Positions 47,373 to 56,747 of a stretch of DNA of 64,000 nt are shown here, piece by piece. Source of the DNA: DAITQM01 sp039794245 (GTDB lineage Bacteria > Pseudomonadota > Gammaproteobacteria > Xanthomonadales > Wenzhouxiangellaceae); contig JBDIVS010000001.1 in assembly GCA_039794245.1 (NCBI GenBank), forward strand, positions 144,065 to 208,064, given 5' to 3'. The notes under the pieces are model-generated. The model was not told where the DNA came from, ran no database searches, and saw only the letters and a program-made list of their open reading frames with translations. Numbering within the stretch: position 1 is the first letter of the stretch; the number at the start of each line of letters is the position of its first letter. Both the position numbers and the translations under genes were made by a program.

Positions 47373-50051
47373 TCACAGCGCAAGGGACAACCGGACCACG
47401 GTCCGGTCGCCCGGGATCGGCGAGGTTTGCAACCCGAAGCGGCTGGCGAAACTCAGCATCGCGGTGTTCTCGGCCAGCACTTCGCCGAACACTTCGCGCG
47501 CCCCGCGCGCTTTGAGATAGGCGCAAAGGTGGGCCAGCATCCGAGTGCCCAGGCCGCGGCCGGTCAGGTCGCTGCGCACGATGATGCCGAACTCGGCGCG
47601 CTCGTAATCGGGGTCCAGGCTGGCCTGCACCATCCCGGCGATCTCGCCGCGCCCGCCGTGTTCGACGAGGATCAGCACCATGTCCCGGTCGTAGTCAATC
47701 TGCGTGAAACGGGCGGCTTCGGCGTGCGAGAAGACGCGCCTCGGCACCATGAAACGCAGCCGCAGTTCCTCGGGTGTCAGGCGGGCGAAAAACGCTTGCA
47801 GTCGAGCTTCGTCCTCCGGACGGATCGGGCGGAGCAGCATCTTGCGCCCGCCGCATTCGATCGTCAGGCTCAATTCGGCCGGATACGGGCAGATCGCCAG
47901 GCGCGCTGCGGCCTCGCCGCTCGCCGCCGCAACCCGCATCCTTGCATCGGCGGCCATCACACCGCCCGGACCGGCGATCAGCGGATTGATATCCATCTCG
48001 ACCAGCTCGGCCGTTTCGGCCGCCAGTTGCGCGACGCGCACCAGCACCAGGGCGATGCCGTCCAGGTCGGCGGCGCGGCGATGGCGGAAACCGCCGAGCT
48101 GCCGGTAAACGCGCGTGCGGGCCATGATCTCGTAAGCCAGTTTCAGATTCAGCGGCAGCAGGCCGAGCGCCGTATCGGCGATCACCTCGGCGGCAACGCC
48201 GCCGTGGCCGAACAGGATCACCGGCCCGAACAGCGGATCGACCGTCGCCCCGATCAAGAGCTCATAAGCATCGTCCAGCCTGACCATCGGTTCGACGGCA
48301 AACCCCTCGACCACCGCGCCGGGCAGAGCCTCGAGAATCCGGCCGGCCATCGCCTCGGCTTCCTTCAACACCGCCGCCGCATCGCCAAGATCGAGCGCCA
48401 CGCCGCCGACGTCGGATTTGTGCACGATATCGGGCGAGACGATTTTCAATGCCACCGGCCCGGTGACGGTCAGTACATCGGCGATTGCCGCCGCTTCGGC
48501 GGGATTGCGCGCAATGCGCGTCGGCACCACGGGGATGCCGTAAGCGGCAAGCACGCGCTTGGCCTCGATCTCGTGCAGCCAGTCGCGCCCTGAATCCAAA
48601 GCCCTGAGCACGATGCGCCTGACCGCTGCCCGATCAGGCGTGAAATCACCGGGCAAGGCCGACGGTGTTTCCATCAGCGCGGCCTGCGAGCGGCGGTATT
48701 CGACCAGGTGCATGAAGGCGCGCACCGCACGTTCGGGCGTGGCGTAGCTCGGGATGCGTTTTGCCGCCAAGTAGCGTCGGGCTTCGGCCGCCGTCTCCTC
48801 GCCGACCCAACTGGTCAGCAACAATGGGCGGTGCGGTTCGGCGGCGGCGGCGGCCATTTCCTCGGCCGCCTCGAGCGACGAGGCGACCGCCGTCGGACAA
48901 TGGATGGCGAGCACCGCATCGACGCCCGGATCGCCGTCGAGCACCGCCAGTGCCGCCTTGTAGCGCTCGCCGGTCGCATCCCCGATGAGGTCTACCGGAT
49001 TGGCCCGCGACCATGTTTTCGGCAGCATGCGGTCGAGTTTGGCGATCGTCGCCGGCGACAATTCGGCCAGCCGCCCGCCCTGCTCGGCCAGCGAATCGGT
49101 GGCGATCACGCCCATGCCGCCGCCGTTACTGACGATGGCCAGCCGCTCGCCGGGCGCGCCGCGCGTCATTGCCAGGATTTCCGCCGCCTCGAACAGCTCG
49201 GTCAGAGTCAACACCCGGAGCAGACCGGCACGGCGGAATGCCGCGTCGTACACCGCGTCGCTGCCGGCCAGCGCCCCGGTGTGCGAGGCCGCGGCCCGCG
49301 CCCCGGCGGCGAACCGGCCGGCCTTGACCACGATCACCGGCTTCAGGCGCGCCGCGGCGCGGGCCGCCGACATGAACTTGCGCGCCTGCGTCACCCCTTC
49401 GATATACAGCAAGATCGCATCCGTCCCACGGTCGAGCGCCAGATAATCGAGCATGTCGCCGAAATCGACGTCGGCCATGCCGCCCAGTGAAACGAGGTGC
49501 GAAAAACCGATGCCGCGGCTCGCCGCCCAGTCGAGCAACGAGGTCAGGATCGCGCCCGACTGCGCCGCGAAGGCGAGCCGGCCGGGCAGCGGCCGAAGAT
49601 GCGCAAAACTGGCGTTCAACCCGATGCCCGGGCTCAGCACGCCGAGACAATTGGGGCCGATGACGCGCAGCAGATGCGGCCGGGCCTGGCGCAGCATGCG
49701 CCGTTCGAGCGCCCGGCCGGCGGCCGTCTGCGTTTCGGTGAAACCGGCGCTGATCACCACCACGCCGCGCGTCCCGCGCTTGCCGAGCGCAGCGACAATG
49801 CCCGGCACCGTCGCCGCCGGCGTCGAGATCACCGCCAGATCGGGCGCCACCGGCAGGCGGCCGACATCGGCGTAAACCGGCAGGCCGGCGAGGCGATCGT
49901 ACTTGGGGTTGACCGGATACACCGGTCCGCCGAACCCGGCGGCGAGAAGATTGTTCAGCACCACCCGGCCGATGCTGCCCTCGCGCTCGCTGGCCCCGAC
50001 CACGGCGACTGAACTCGGCTTGAACACGGCTTCGAGATTGCGGATGGTCAT
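47373..50051 (-). CDS. NDP-forming acyl-CoA synthetase fused to a GNAT acetyltransferase (Pat/PatZ-like)
   Basis: 892 aa, close to E. coli PatZ (886). Order: CoA-binding domain (SSVAVVGASEREGSIGR, 12-28), succinyl-CoA-synthetase-like flavodoxin domain with the conserved His in AASHTGALAGSDAVYDAAF, ATP-grasp domain (from about 485), and a C-terminal GNAT (about 735-890; GLGTRMLAHLCAYLKARGA). Such proteins acetylate lysines, classically inactivating acetyl-CoA synthetase, and the ligase part acts as sensor. It stands alone. Confidence 0.92.
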   Translation of the reverse strand: MTIRNLEAVFKPSSVAVVGASEREGSIGRVVLNNLLAAGFGGPVYPVNPKYDRLAGLPVYADVGRLPVAPDLAVISTPAATVPGIVAALGKRGTRGVVVISAGFTETQTAAGRALERRMLRQARPHLLRVIGPNCLGVLSPGIGLNASFAHLRPLPGRLAFAAQSGAILTSLLDWAASRGIGFSHLVSLGGMADVDFGDMLDYLALDRGTDAILLYIEGVTQARKFMSAARAAARLKPVIVVKAGRFAAGARAAASHTGALAGSDAVYDAAFRRAGLLRVLTLTELFEAAEILAMTRGAPGERLAIVSNGGGMGVIATDSLAEQGGRLAELSPATIAKLDRMLPKTWSRANPVDLIGDATGERYKAALAVLDGDPGVDAVLAIHCPTAVASSLEAAEEMAAAAAEPHRPLLLTSWVGEETAAEARRYLAAKRIPSYATPERAVRAFMHLVEYRRSQAALMETPSALPGDFTPDRAAVRRIVLRALDSGRDWLHEIEAKRVLAAYGIPVVPTRIARNPAEAAAIADVLTVTGPVALKIVSPDIVHKSDVGGVALDLGDAAAVLKEAEAMAGRILEALPGAVVEGFAVEPMVRLDDAYELLIGATVDPLFGPVILFGHGGVAAEVIADTALGLLPLNLKLAYEIMARTRVYRQLGGFRHRRAADLDGIALVLVRVAQLAAETAELVEMDINPLIAGPGGVMAADARMRVAAASGEAAARLAICPYPAELSLTIECGGRKMLLRPIRPEDEARLQAFFARLTPEELRLRFMVPRRVFSHAEAARFTQIDYDRDMVLILVEHGGRGEIAGMVQASLDPDYERAEFGIIVRSDLTGRGLGTRMLAHLCAYLKARGAREVFGEVLAENTAMLSFASRFGLQTSPIPGDRTVVRLSLAL

Positions 50052-50184
50052 TTCGTGGATCCCTGCCGGACGGTTATCGTATTCAGGTTATCGTATTCGG
50101 CTTCACGGCTGTCCCACAAACGAAGCAATTGATTGTTAGAATCCCTGGATTGAAGCGGTTTCGCCGGCATCGAGCACAGTGGCA

Positions 50185-50293
50185 GACATGATCCGGGATC
50201 GGTCTTTCAGGACCGTGAGCAGCAAGGATGCTGCGACCGAGTCTACAGGATGTACTTGTGGCGTGTCCTGAAAGACCGATCCCGGATCATGTC
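50185..50293. repeat. 29-bp perfect inverted repeat with 51-bp loop
   Basis: The arms 50185-50213 and 50265-50293 are exact complements over 29 bp. The loop contains GCAGCAAGGATGCTGC, itself a small hairpin. It lies in a 325-bp gap between pat and alkB that has no other recognisable content. It is probably a dispersed palindromic element of the REP/MITE kind or a very strong bidirectional transcription barrier; there is no T-run. Confidence 0.75.
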
Positions 50294-50376
50294 CATTATG
50301 GGTTTGTTGGACAGCAGTGATTTAGCTAATGGTAGCGGTCAGCCATCGATATTCATTTACTCCCACAACCCGGATT

Positions 50377-51012
50377 ATGAAAGACCTGTTCGCTGCCGAA
50401 CGCCCAGCGGTGGATGTGATCCGCGACGGGGTCGTGCTGCTGCCGGCCTTTGCCGGCAGCGGCGGGCTATTGCGCCGGATCGAAGCGTTGCTCCGGGCCT
50501 GTCCGCTGCGCCACATGACCACGCCCGGCGGCAAGCGGATCCAGGTGGCAATGAGCAACTGCGGCGAATACGGCTGGATCTCGTCGCCTTCGGGTTATCG
50601 TTACAGCCGCCTAGATCCGCTCACCGGCAAACCCTGGCCGGCGATGCCCGAAACCTTCCGCGTCCTCGCCCGGCAGGCGGCCGCCCGTGCCGGCTTCGGC
50701 GGCTTCGCGCCCGATGCCTGCCTGATCAACCGCTACGCGACCGGCACCGGCCTCAGCCCGCACCGCGATCTCGACGAAGCCGACAAACTTTGGCCGATCG
50801 TCTCGGTGTCGCTTGGCCTGGCGGCGGTTTTCATGCTCTACGGCGACCGCCGCGGCGGCTCGCCGCAGCTCATCGAACTGCACGACGGCGATGTGCTGGT
50901 CTTCGGCGGCCCGGCCCGCCTGGCCTACCACGGCGTCAAAAAACTCGCCCCCGGCCGCCACCCGCTGACCGGGCCTTATCGCTTCAATCTGACCTTCCGG
51001 CGAGCGCGGTAG
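50377..51012 (+). CDS. alkB: DNA oxidative demethylase AlkB
   Basis: 211 aa from the ATG at 50377; an ATG at 50329 would add 16 residues. The Fe(II)/2OG triad is visible as HRDLDE (His and Asp) and RLAYHGVK (distal His), with the 2OG-binding Arg near RFNLTFRR at the C-terminus. NCGEYGWISSPSGYRYS and MPETFRVLARQAA are AlkB-specific. It repairs 1-methyladenine and 3-methylcytosine in DNA. No ada partner lies nearby. Confidence 0.94.
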   Translation: MKDLFAAERPAVDVIRDGVVLLPAFAGSGGLLRRIEALLRACPLRHMTTPGGKRIQVAMSNCGEYGWISSPSGYRYSRLDPLTGKPWPAMPETFRVLARQAAARAGFGGFAPDACLINRYATGTGLSPHRDLDEADKLWPIVSVSLGLAAVFMLYGDRRGGSPQLIELHDGDVLVFGGPARLAYHGVKKLAPGRHPLTGPYRFNLTFRRAR

Positions 51013-51090
51013 GGGCGCGTCGCGAACGCCGGCGGGCCGCCTCATTTGAGACTATAATCCACTTCAGTTGAGTAGATACGGAGACAATAC

Positions 51091-51522
51091 ATGGCCGCGG
51101 CGGCAGCGGAAGTGGCGAGATTGATGGGCCTGCGCGGCGGGGCGAAAAAGGCATCGCCGCTGTCTCTGGCATTGTCGGTGGAGCGCGGCCTGCCGTTGGC
51201 CAGCCTGGAGCGTGTGGCGAGACTGTACGCGCCGGACGACCCGGCGTTCGCCTATCGCCTGATCCCGAAAGCGACACTGGCCCGCCGGCGCAGCAGGCGG
51301 CAGCCCCTGACGCGCGAGGAAAGCGAGAAGGTCGAACGCCTCGCCCGCCTGTGGACGCTGGCCGATGAAGTGTGGCGGGACGCCGCCGAGACACGCCGCT
51401 TTCTGACCGCCACCCATCCGCTGCTCGCCGGCCGCTCGCCGCTCGATCTGGCGCAGACCGGGCCGGGCGCGCGCATCGTGGAAGAATTGCTGGGCCGGCT
51501 GGCTTACGGGTCGGCGGTGTGA
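51091..51522 (+). CDS. Xre/MbcA/ParS-type antitoxin of a RES-Xre module
   Basis: 143 aa. The N-terminal part (VERGLPLASLERVARLY) is a helix-turn-helix, and the C-terminal DUF2384 domain reads LWTLADEVWRDAAETRRFL through HPLLAGRSPLDLAQTGPGARIVEELLGRLAYG. It should neutralise the RES toxin encoded next and repress the operon. Stop and toxin start overlap by 4 bp (GTGA). Confidence 0.9.
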   Translation: MAAAAAEVARLMGLRGGAKKASPLSLALSVERGLPLASLERVARLYAPDDPAFAYRLIPKATLARRRSRRQPLTREESEKVERLARLWTLADEVWRDAAETRRFLTATHPLLAGRSPLDLAQTGPGARIVEELLGRLAYGSAV

Positions 51523-52001
51523 AGCCAAAGACCCTGGAAGAGGAGTTGACTGCATTCCGCATCGGCGACCCGGCGGGTGAATTTCGGATCTATAGCGCCG
51601 CCGGGGCGCGCCGCTACCCCGGGCGCTGGAACAACACGTCCAGCCCGGTGATCTACGCCAGCCTGCATTATTCGACGGCGATGCTGGAAAAACTCGCCCA
51701 CGGCAACGGTCGGCTGCCGCCGAACCAGCATTACATCACGATCTCGATCCCCCGCGGCCTGGCATACGAACGACTCGATCCAGCTGGCCTGCCCGGCTGG
51801 GATACGCTGGAGCCGGGCGCCTCGCGCCGCTTCGGTGCAAAATGGTTTGCGGCGGCACAAAGCGCCGTGCTGCTCGTCCCGTCCTACGTCGCGCGCCTCG
51901 AGTGGAACGCCGTGATCAATCCGGCTCACCCCGAGGCCGGGCGCATCACCCACACACCGCCGCAACCGGTGTGGTGGGATAAACGCCTGTTCGGCGGATA
52001 A
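51519..52001 (+). CDS. RES-domain toxin
   Basis: 160 aa with a GTG start inside the antitoxin stop. The RES fold is marked by FRIYSAAGARRYPGRWN (substrate-binding Arg and Tyr region), VIYASLHYSTAMLEKLAH and WFAAAQSAVLLVPS. Characterised RES toxins degrade NAD+ (established for the family). Conserved residues appear present, so the module is likely functional. Confidence 0.92.
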   Translation: MKPKTLEEELTAFRIGDPAGEFRIYSAAGARRYPGRWNNTSSPVIYASLHYSTAMLEKLAHGNGRLPPNQHYITISIPRGLAYERLDPAGLPGWDTLEPGASRRFGAKWFAAAQSAVLLVPSYVARLEWNAVINPAHPEAGRITHTPPQPVWWDKRLFGG

Positions 52002-52090
52002 CAACTGCCATACTGTATTATTTTTTCGGGAAAATCCCCGGCTCTGCCGGTGGAACGTTACTCAGCATTTCGTCGGCGAGGCGAACAATC

Positions 52091-52576
52091 GTGACCGAAC
52101 AGGCCGTCATCGAAAAGTCAACAGCACCGGCGATCATCGGGGCGCTGGAATGGGTGGCGCTGCCGGAACTCGGGGTACGGCGGATCCGCGCCCGGGTCGA
52201 TACCGGGGCGGCAAGCTCGGCGCTGCACGTCGAGAACATCCACCGTTTTCGCCGTAAGGGGCGGTCTTTTGTGCGCTTTCAGGTGGTCATCGGCATCGCC
52301 CGCAACTGGCGTCGGTTACAATGCGAAGCACCGCTCGCCGGCACGCGGCTGGTGCGCAACACCAGCGGCAAAAGCCAAATGCGGCCGGTGATTCGCACGG
52401 CGCTCGTCGTCGGCGGCAGTACCCAATCAATCGAGATCACGCTGAGCAACCGCGAGCGCATGCGCTACCGGATGCTGCTCGGCCGCTCGGGTATCCCGCT
52501 GGGCTGGCTGGTCAATCCCGCCCGCGTCTATCTTCAGCGCCAACCACAAACCAGTAAGGCAGCCGAGGCCGAATGA
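52091..52576 (+). CDS. Putative ATP-dependent zinc protease of the RimK-associated retropepsin-like family
   Basis: 161 aa, GTG start. Core LPELGVRRIRARVDTGAASSAL holds the DTGA active-site box, and LLGRSGIPLGWLVNPARVYL closes the domain. Homologues next to rimK (sometimes called RimB) remove or trim glutamate tails added to ribosomal protein S6. It overlaps rimK by 4 bp, which supports that pairing. Confidence 0.85.
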   Translation: MTEQAVIEKSTAPAIIGALEWVALPELGVRRIRARVDTGAASSALHVENIHRFRRKGRSFVRFQVVIGIARNWRRLQCEAPLAGTRLVRNTSGKSQMRPVIRTALVVGGSTQSIEITLSNRERMRYRMLLGRSGIPLGWLVNPARVYLQRQPQTSKAAEAE

Positions 52577-53478
52577 AAATCGCGATCCTGTCCCGCAGCC
52601 GCAAGATCTATTCGACCGATCGCCTGTACCAGGCAGCGCTGGGCCGCGGCCACGAGGTGCAGGTGATCGATACGCTGCGCTGTTACATGAACATCGCGAC
52701 GCACCGGCCGACGATTCACTACCGCGGCGAAGAACTGGAACAATTCGATACGGTGATTCCCAGGATCGGCGCCTCGATCACCTTTTACGGCACCGCGGTG
52801 CTCCGCCAGTTCGAGATGATGGGCGTATTCCCGCTCAACGAATCGGTGGCGATCAGCCGCGCCCGCGACAAACTGCGCTCGCTGCAATTGCTGGCCCGCA
52901 AGGGCATCGGGCTACCGGTCACCGGCTTCGCCCATTCACCGGACGACACCGACGACCTGATCCGGATGGTCGGCGGCCCGCCGCTGGTGATCAAACTGCT
53001 CGAAGGCACGCAGGGCATCGGAGTCGTGCTCGCCGAAAACCGCCAGGCAGCGGCCAGCGTCATCGAAGCCTTCCGCGGTCTGGACGCCAACATCATGGTC
53101 CAGGAATTCATCAGGGAATCCAAAGGTGCGGACCTGCGCTGCTTCGTCATCGGCGACAAAGTCGTCGCGGCGATCAAGCGGCAGGCGAAAGAAGGCGAAT
53201 TCCGCTCCAACCTGCACCGCGGCGGCAGCGCCGAGGTGGTCAAGATCACGCCAGAGGAGCGCCAGATCGCGACCCGCGCAGCCCGGGTATTGGGGCTCAA
53301 TGTCGCCGGCGTCGATCTTCTGCGCTCTAACCACGGCGCCCTGGTGATGGAAGTCAATTCCTCGCCGGGGCTGGAAGGCATCGAAAAGGCAACCGGCAAG
53401 GACATCGCCGGGATGATAATCGAGTTTCTCGAAAAAAACGCCCCCAGCCGGCGAACCAAAACCCGCGGTACGGGCTGA
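52573..53478 (+). CDS. rimK: Ribosomal protein S6--L-glutamate ligase RimK
   Basis: 301 aa, E. coli RimK length. ATP-grasp motifs include LVIKLLEGTQGIGVVLAENRQ, VQEFIRESKGADLRCFVIG and the metal site LVMEVNSSPGLEGIE. MKIAILSRSRKIYSTDRLY is the diagnostic N-terminus. It adds glutamates to the S6 C-terminus. The protease encoded just upstream probably acts on the same tail. Confidence 0.95.
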   Translation: MKIAILSRSRKIYSTDRLYQAALGRGHEVQVIDTLRCYMNIATHRPTIHYRGEELEQFDTVIPRIGASITFYGTAVLRQFEMMGVFPLNESVAISRARDKLRSLQLLARKGIGLPVTGFAHSPDDTDDLIRMVGGPPLVIKLLEGTQGIGVVLAENRQAAASVIEAFRGLDANIMVQEFIRESKGADLRCFVIGDKVVAAIKRQAKEGEFRSNLHRGGSAEVVKITPEERQIATRAARVLGLNVAGVDLLRSNHGALVMEVNSSPGLEGIEKATGKDIAGMIIEFLEKNAPSRRTKTRGTG

Positions 53479-53553
53479 GTATTCGATGTCCGTCATTCCC
53501 GCCTGCCTGGGCGTGTACGCACGCAGACAGGCGTATACGAAAACCCAGTAAAA

Positions 53554-53975
53554 CTATTTTTTACCAGTAGAGTAGGTGAGGAACTTGTCCCGGTTCAGGG
53601 TCAGACCCAGCCGGGGTTCAATGACCATGCGGTAACCCGCCTTGAGGTGATCGCTGACCGCTGCGATGGCATCGTGGGCCAAACGACCCGGACGAAACCC
53701 GTAGGAACAGTCGGCGAAATCCGCCTCGAAGATCGGTTCCAGCGCCATAAAGGCCGCCATCTGCGCCACCCGATCCACCACATTGGGGATGCCCAGCGGC
53801 CGTTGTCGCCCATCTGGCTTCGGAATCCACACGCGACGGATCGCACCGGGGCGGTAGGTCCGGCTGCGAAGCGCCTCGTGCAGGTCCTCCACCAACCACC
53901 CGGACCGTCCTCCAGGGCAACAATCTGGTCAATCGTCACCCCATCCGGTCCGCCAGCGCCGCCATTGGCGCGCAC
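53554..53975 (-). pseudogene. Group II intron reverse transcriptase remnant (ltrA-like)
   Basis: VRANGGAGGPDGVTID (from the GTG at 53975) and, after a one-base shift near 53890, LVEDLHEALRSRTYRPG, VWIPKPDGRQRPLGIP and CSYGFRPGRLAHDAI are the N-terminal RT blocks of group II intron proteins. The catalytic YADD region is gone: the sequence jumps from the domain 3/4 region directly to LGLTLNRDKF. It is a scar with both a frameshift and an internal deletion; no intron ribozyme domain was found. Confidence 0.75.
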
Positions 53976-54120
53976 CCCTGCCCGGTCGCTTGCGGCGCGT
54001 CCAAATTCGTTCCCGACGAATTTGTCCGGATCGCGCCCGCTGCCGCGGGCGCGTCCGGAATGACGGAGAGGAAGGTCGGGCGCGGCAGGAACGGCAAGAG
54101 GGGGCTCTTGCCGTCCGGGG
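53976..54120. repeat. Palindrome-rich intergenic stretch after the intron scar
   Basis: It holds AAATTCGT with ACGAATTT, a GC-rich TCCGGA-bounded hairpin and ACGGCAAGAG-gggg-CTCTTGCCGT (54091-54114). The last lies just after the POT transporter stop and may end its transcript, although it lacks a T-run. No gene is seen here. Confidence 0.5.
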
Positions 54121-55617
54121 TTATTTCACGCCGTGCATCCAGCGGTTGATCAGCGGCGCGATCAGGAACAGTAACACCCCTGAGCCGAGCAGCGCCCAGA
54201 AGCCGAATGTGTAACCGGCGTAGGCGGATTCTACGGTCATGCCTGATTCGCCGCTGACGTGGCCGGCGAAAATGCCCGAGAGGTTGTTGCCGATCGCGGT
54301 GGACAAAAACCAGCCGCCCATCGCCAGGCCGACGAAACGCAGCGGCGCCAGCTTGGTCACCATGGATAAACCGATCGGTGACAGGCACAGTTCGCCCGAG
54401 GTCTGGATCACGTAGACCGCGGCTAACGTCCAGAACGGGATCATGCCCGCGTCGTCCACCAGGGCGGACAGCGCGTAGATCAGCAGCAAGAAGGCCAGGC
54501 CGTTGAGCATCAGGCCCAGGCCGAACTTGCGGGGGATCGAGGGATTGGCTGAGCGCAACGCCACCCACATCCAGGCGAACACCGGGGCCAGCACGATGAT
54601 CGAGACCGGGTTGATCGACTGGAACCAGCCTACCGGGAAGATCCAGCCATTGAAGTCGCGATCGACGATGTTCTGGGCCAGGAAATTGAACGAGCTGCCG
54701 GCCTGCTCGAAGAACATCCAGAACAGGACATTGAAGGTAAACAAAATCATCATCGCGAACACCCGGTCGCGCTGCACGTGCCCTTCACGCCAGCCTTCGA
54801 TCGCCAGGACCACGCCGACGCCGACAAAGAGAATGCCGAGCAGCCAGGCCAGCCCGGTCGCTCCGACCCGGGCCATCAGCAGATAAACCACCGGAATCGC
54901 AAGCAGCGCCGCCAGGGCGACGTAAACGACCCGCTGCCGGCTTTCGGCGCCGGGCGGCGGCCGGCCGATACCCAAAAGCCGGCGGCGGCCGAACCAGAAC
55001 CACAAAAGGCTGATCAGCATACCGACCCCGGCGCCGGCGAACACCGCCTTGTAGTTCTGTAACTGCGGCGTGCCGAAGACCTGCTCGGCAAGCCAGCCGG
55101 TCAGCAGCGGTGCAACCAGCGCGCCGGCGTTGATGCCCATGTAAAACAGGGTGAAACCGGAGTCGCGGCGGGGATCGCCCTGGGCGTACAACTGGCCGAC
55201 CATCGACGAGATATTCGGCTTGAACAGGCCGTTGCCGACGATGATGGTCGACAGGCCGAACAGAAAAATCTGCTGATCGGGCAGCATGATCATGAACAAC
55301 CCGGCAGACATGATCACCGCGCCGAGCAGGATCGAACGCTGGTAGCCGATGATGCGGTCGGCAATGTAACCGCCGAAGATCGCCGTCGCATAGACCAGTG
55401 CCAGATAGGCGCCGTAGGTGCGGCTGGCGTAATTCTGCCCGGCCTGGTCGCCGGCGAAGAACTCGGCGACGATGTACAGCGTCAGCGCCCAGCGCATGCC
55501 GTAGAAGGCGAAACGCTCCCAGAATTCGGACATGAACAGCATCCACAGGGCGCGCGGATGTCCCAGGAAGTTGTCCATCGCCGGCGGTGCGCCGGCGGGT
55601 TGCGGTGTCGTTGCCAT
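54121..55617 (-). CDS. Proton-dependent oligopeptide transporter (POT/PTR2 family)
   Basis: 498 aa with about 12-14 membrane helices. The proton-coupling motif ExxER is present as EFWERFAFYGMR (helix 1), and FTLFYMGINAGALVAPLL matches the PTR2 signature. It imports di- and tripeptides with protons. A TTTTCTCC-type complement gives a GGAGAAAA ribosome site. kynA begins on the same strand upstream, with a 75-bp gap between its stop and this start. Confidence 0.94.
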   Translation of the reverse strand: MATTPQPAGAPPAMDNFLGHPRALWMLFMSEFWERFAFYGMRWALTLYIVAEFFAGDQAGQNYASRTYGAYLALVYATAIFGGYIADRIIGYQRSILLGAVIMSAGLFMIMLPDQQIFLFGLSTIIVGNGLFKPNISSMVGQLYAQGDPRRDSGFTLFYMGINAGALVAPLLTGWLAEQVFGTPQLQNYKAVFAGAGVGMLISLLWFWFGRRRLLGIGRPPPGAESRQRVVYVALAALLAIPVVYLLMARVGATGLAWLLGILFVGVGVVLAIEGWREGHVQRDRVFAMMILFTFNVLFWMFFEQAGSSFNFLAQNIVDRDFNGWIFPVGWFQSINPVSIIVLAPVFAWMWVALRSANPSIPRKFGLGLMLNGLAFLLLIYALSALVDDAGMIPFWTLAAVYVIQTSGELCLSPIGLSMVTKLAPLRFVGLAMGGWFLSTAIGNNLSGIFAGHVSGESGMTVESAYAGYTFGFWALLGSGVLLFLIAPLINRWMHGVK

Positions 55618-55691
55618 TGGCTTTTCTCCTCGTTATCGGCCCGCCCCCACCCGGAGGCTGCCGGCAAGATAGGCTGAAGTACCCTGCCCCG

Positions 55692-56564
55692 TCAAGCCGG
55701 ACATTCACCGTTGTGGCGGAAAAACTCGGTGCGCACGGCATAAATCTCGGGGAAAAACGAATAATCGAGCGCCTGGCGAAGGAAACGTACCCCCGACGAA
55801 CCGCCGGTGCCGGCGGCATGGCCGATGATGCGCTCGACGGTTTTCAGGTGCCGGAAACGCCAGAGCTGGAACGAATCCTCGACGTCCACCAGGCGTTCGG
55901 CGAGCGCATACTCGGTCCAGTAGCGCTCCGGATCGCGATAGACGGCAACGAAAATATTGACCAACTCGTCGCTGAACTCGTGGGCCTGCGAGACATCGCG
56001 GTCAAGCAGCGCGGCCGGCACCGGGTGGCCGCGGGCGGCAAGGAAACGGATGGCGCAGTCGTAAAGACTTGGCGCCTCGATCGTGTCGCGGAGAATGATC
56101 TCGGCCTCGGCATCGCCACCGAAAACCGCCAACAGGTCACGATTGCGGTTGCCGAGCAGAAATTCCACCTGCCGGTACTGGCGCGACTGGAAGCCGGAGG
56201 CCTGGCCGAGCACATGGCGGAAGCGCAGGTATTCCGGCGGCGTCAGCGTTTCCAGCACGCCCCATTGCTCGAACAACTGGCGCTGCACCATTTTGACCCG
56301 CGCCAGGTTCTTCTCGCACGGCCCGGCGTCGCCGGCCAGCAGGTGCCGGCAGGCGGCCTGCAATTCGTGGATCACCAGCTTGAACCACAACTCGGCGGTC
56401 TGGTGCTGGATGATGAACAGCAGCTCGTCGTGGTGGCCGCTGCGCGGCCTCTGGGCGGCGAGGATTTCGTCGAGCGCCAGGTAGGCACCGTAACTGTCGG
56501 CGGGCCTGAGGTCACGGTGAATGCCCGCTTCGAGGGCGCGGGGTGGGGGGACAGGTCGGGTCAT
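55692..56564 (-). CDS. kynA: Tryptophan 2,3-dioxygenase KynA
   Basis: 290 aa. Heme-dioxygenase hallmarks: LFIIQHQTAELWFKLVIHEL (with an active-site His), LETLTPPEYLRFRHVLGQASGFQSRQ in sections, and WRFRHLKTVERIIGHAAGTGGSSGV near the end (proximal heme His). It opens the tryptophan ring to N-formylkynurenine. The kynurenine pathway partners are not in the window. The neighbouring peptide and amino acid transporters suggest a role in amino acid use. Confidence 0.93.
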   Translation of the reverse strand: MTRPVPPPRALEAGIHRDLRPADSYGAYLALDEILAAQRPRSGHHDELLFIIQHQTAELWFKLVIHELQAACRHLLAGDAGPCEKNLARVKMVQRQLFEQWGVLETLTPPEYLRFRHVLGQASGFQSRQYRQVEFLLGNRNRDLLAVFGGDAEAEIILRDTIEAPSLYDCAIRFLAARGHPVPAALLDRDVSQAHEFSDELVNIFVAVYRDPERYWTEYALAERLVDVEDSFQLWRFRHLKTVERIIGHAAGTGGSSGVRFLRQALDYSFFPEIYAVRTEFFRHNGECPA

Positions 56565-56747
56565 CGCCGCATTCGATACATGCCGGCAGCCAAAGGCCGT
56601 TAGGGCAGAGTGTAAACCATCGGCCTGAACCGGCGGGCCTTTTGTTGATATGATCGTCGCCGCTCATCCCTGAATACCCGCCGATGTGACGGTCTCAGGC
56701 GATAGACAAACCGGGGGCAGATGCCTCGCCATAACAAGGATTCCGCG

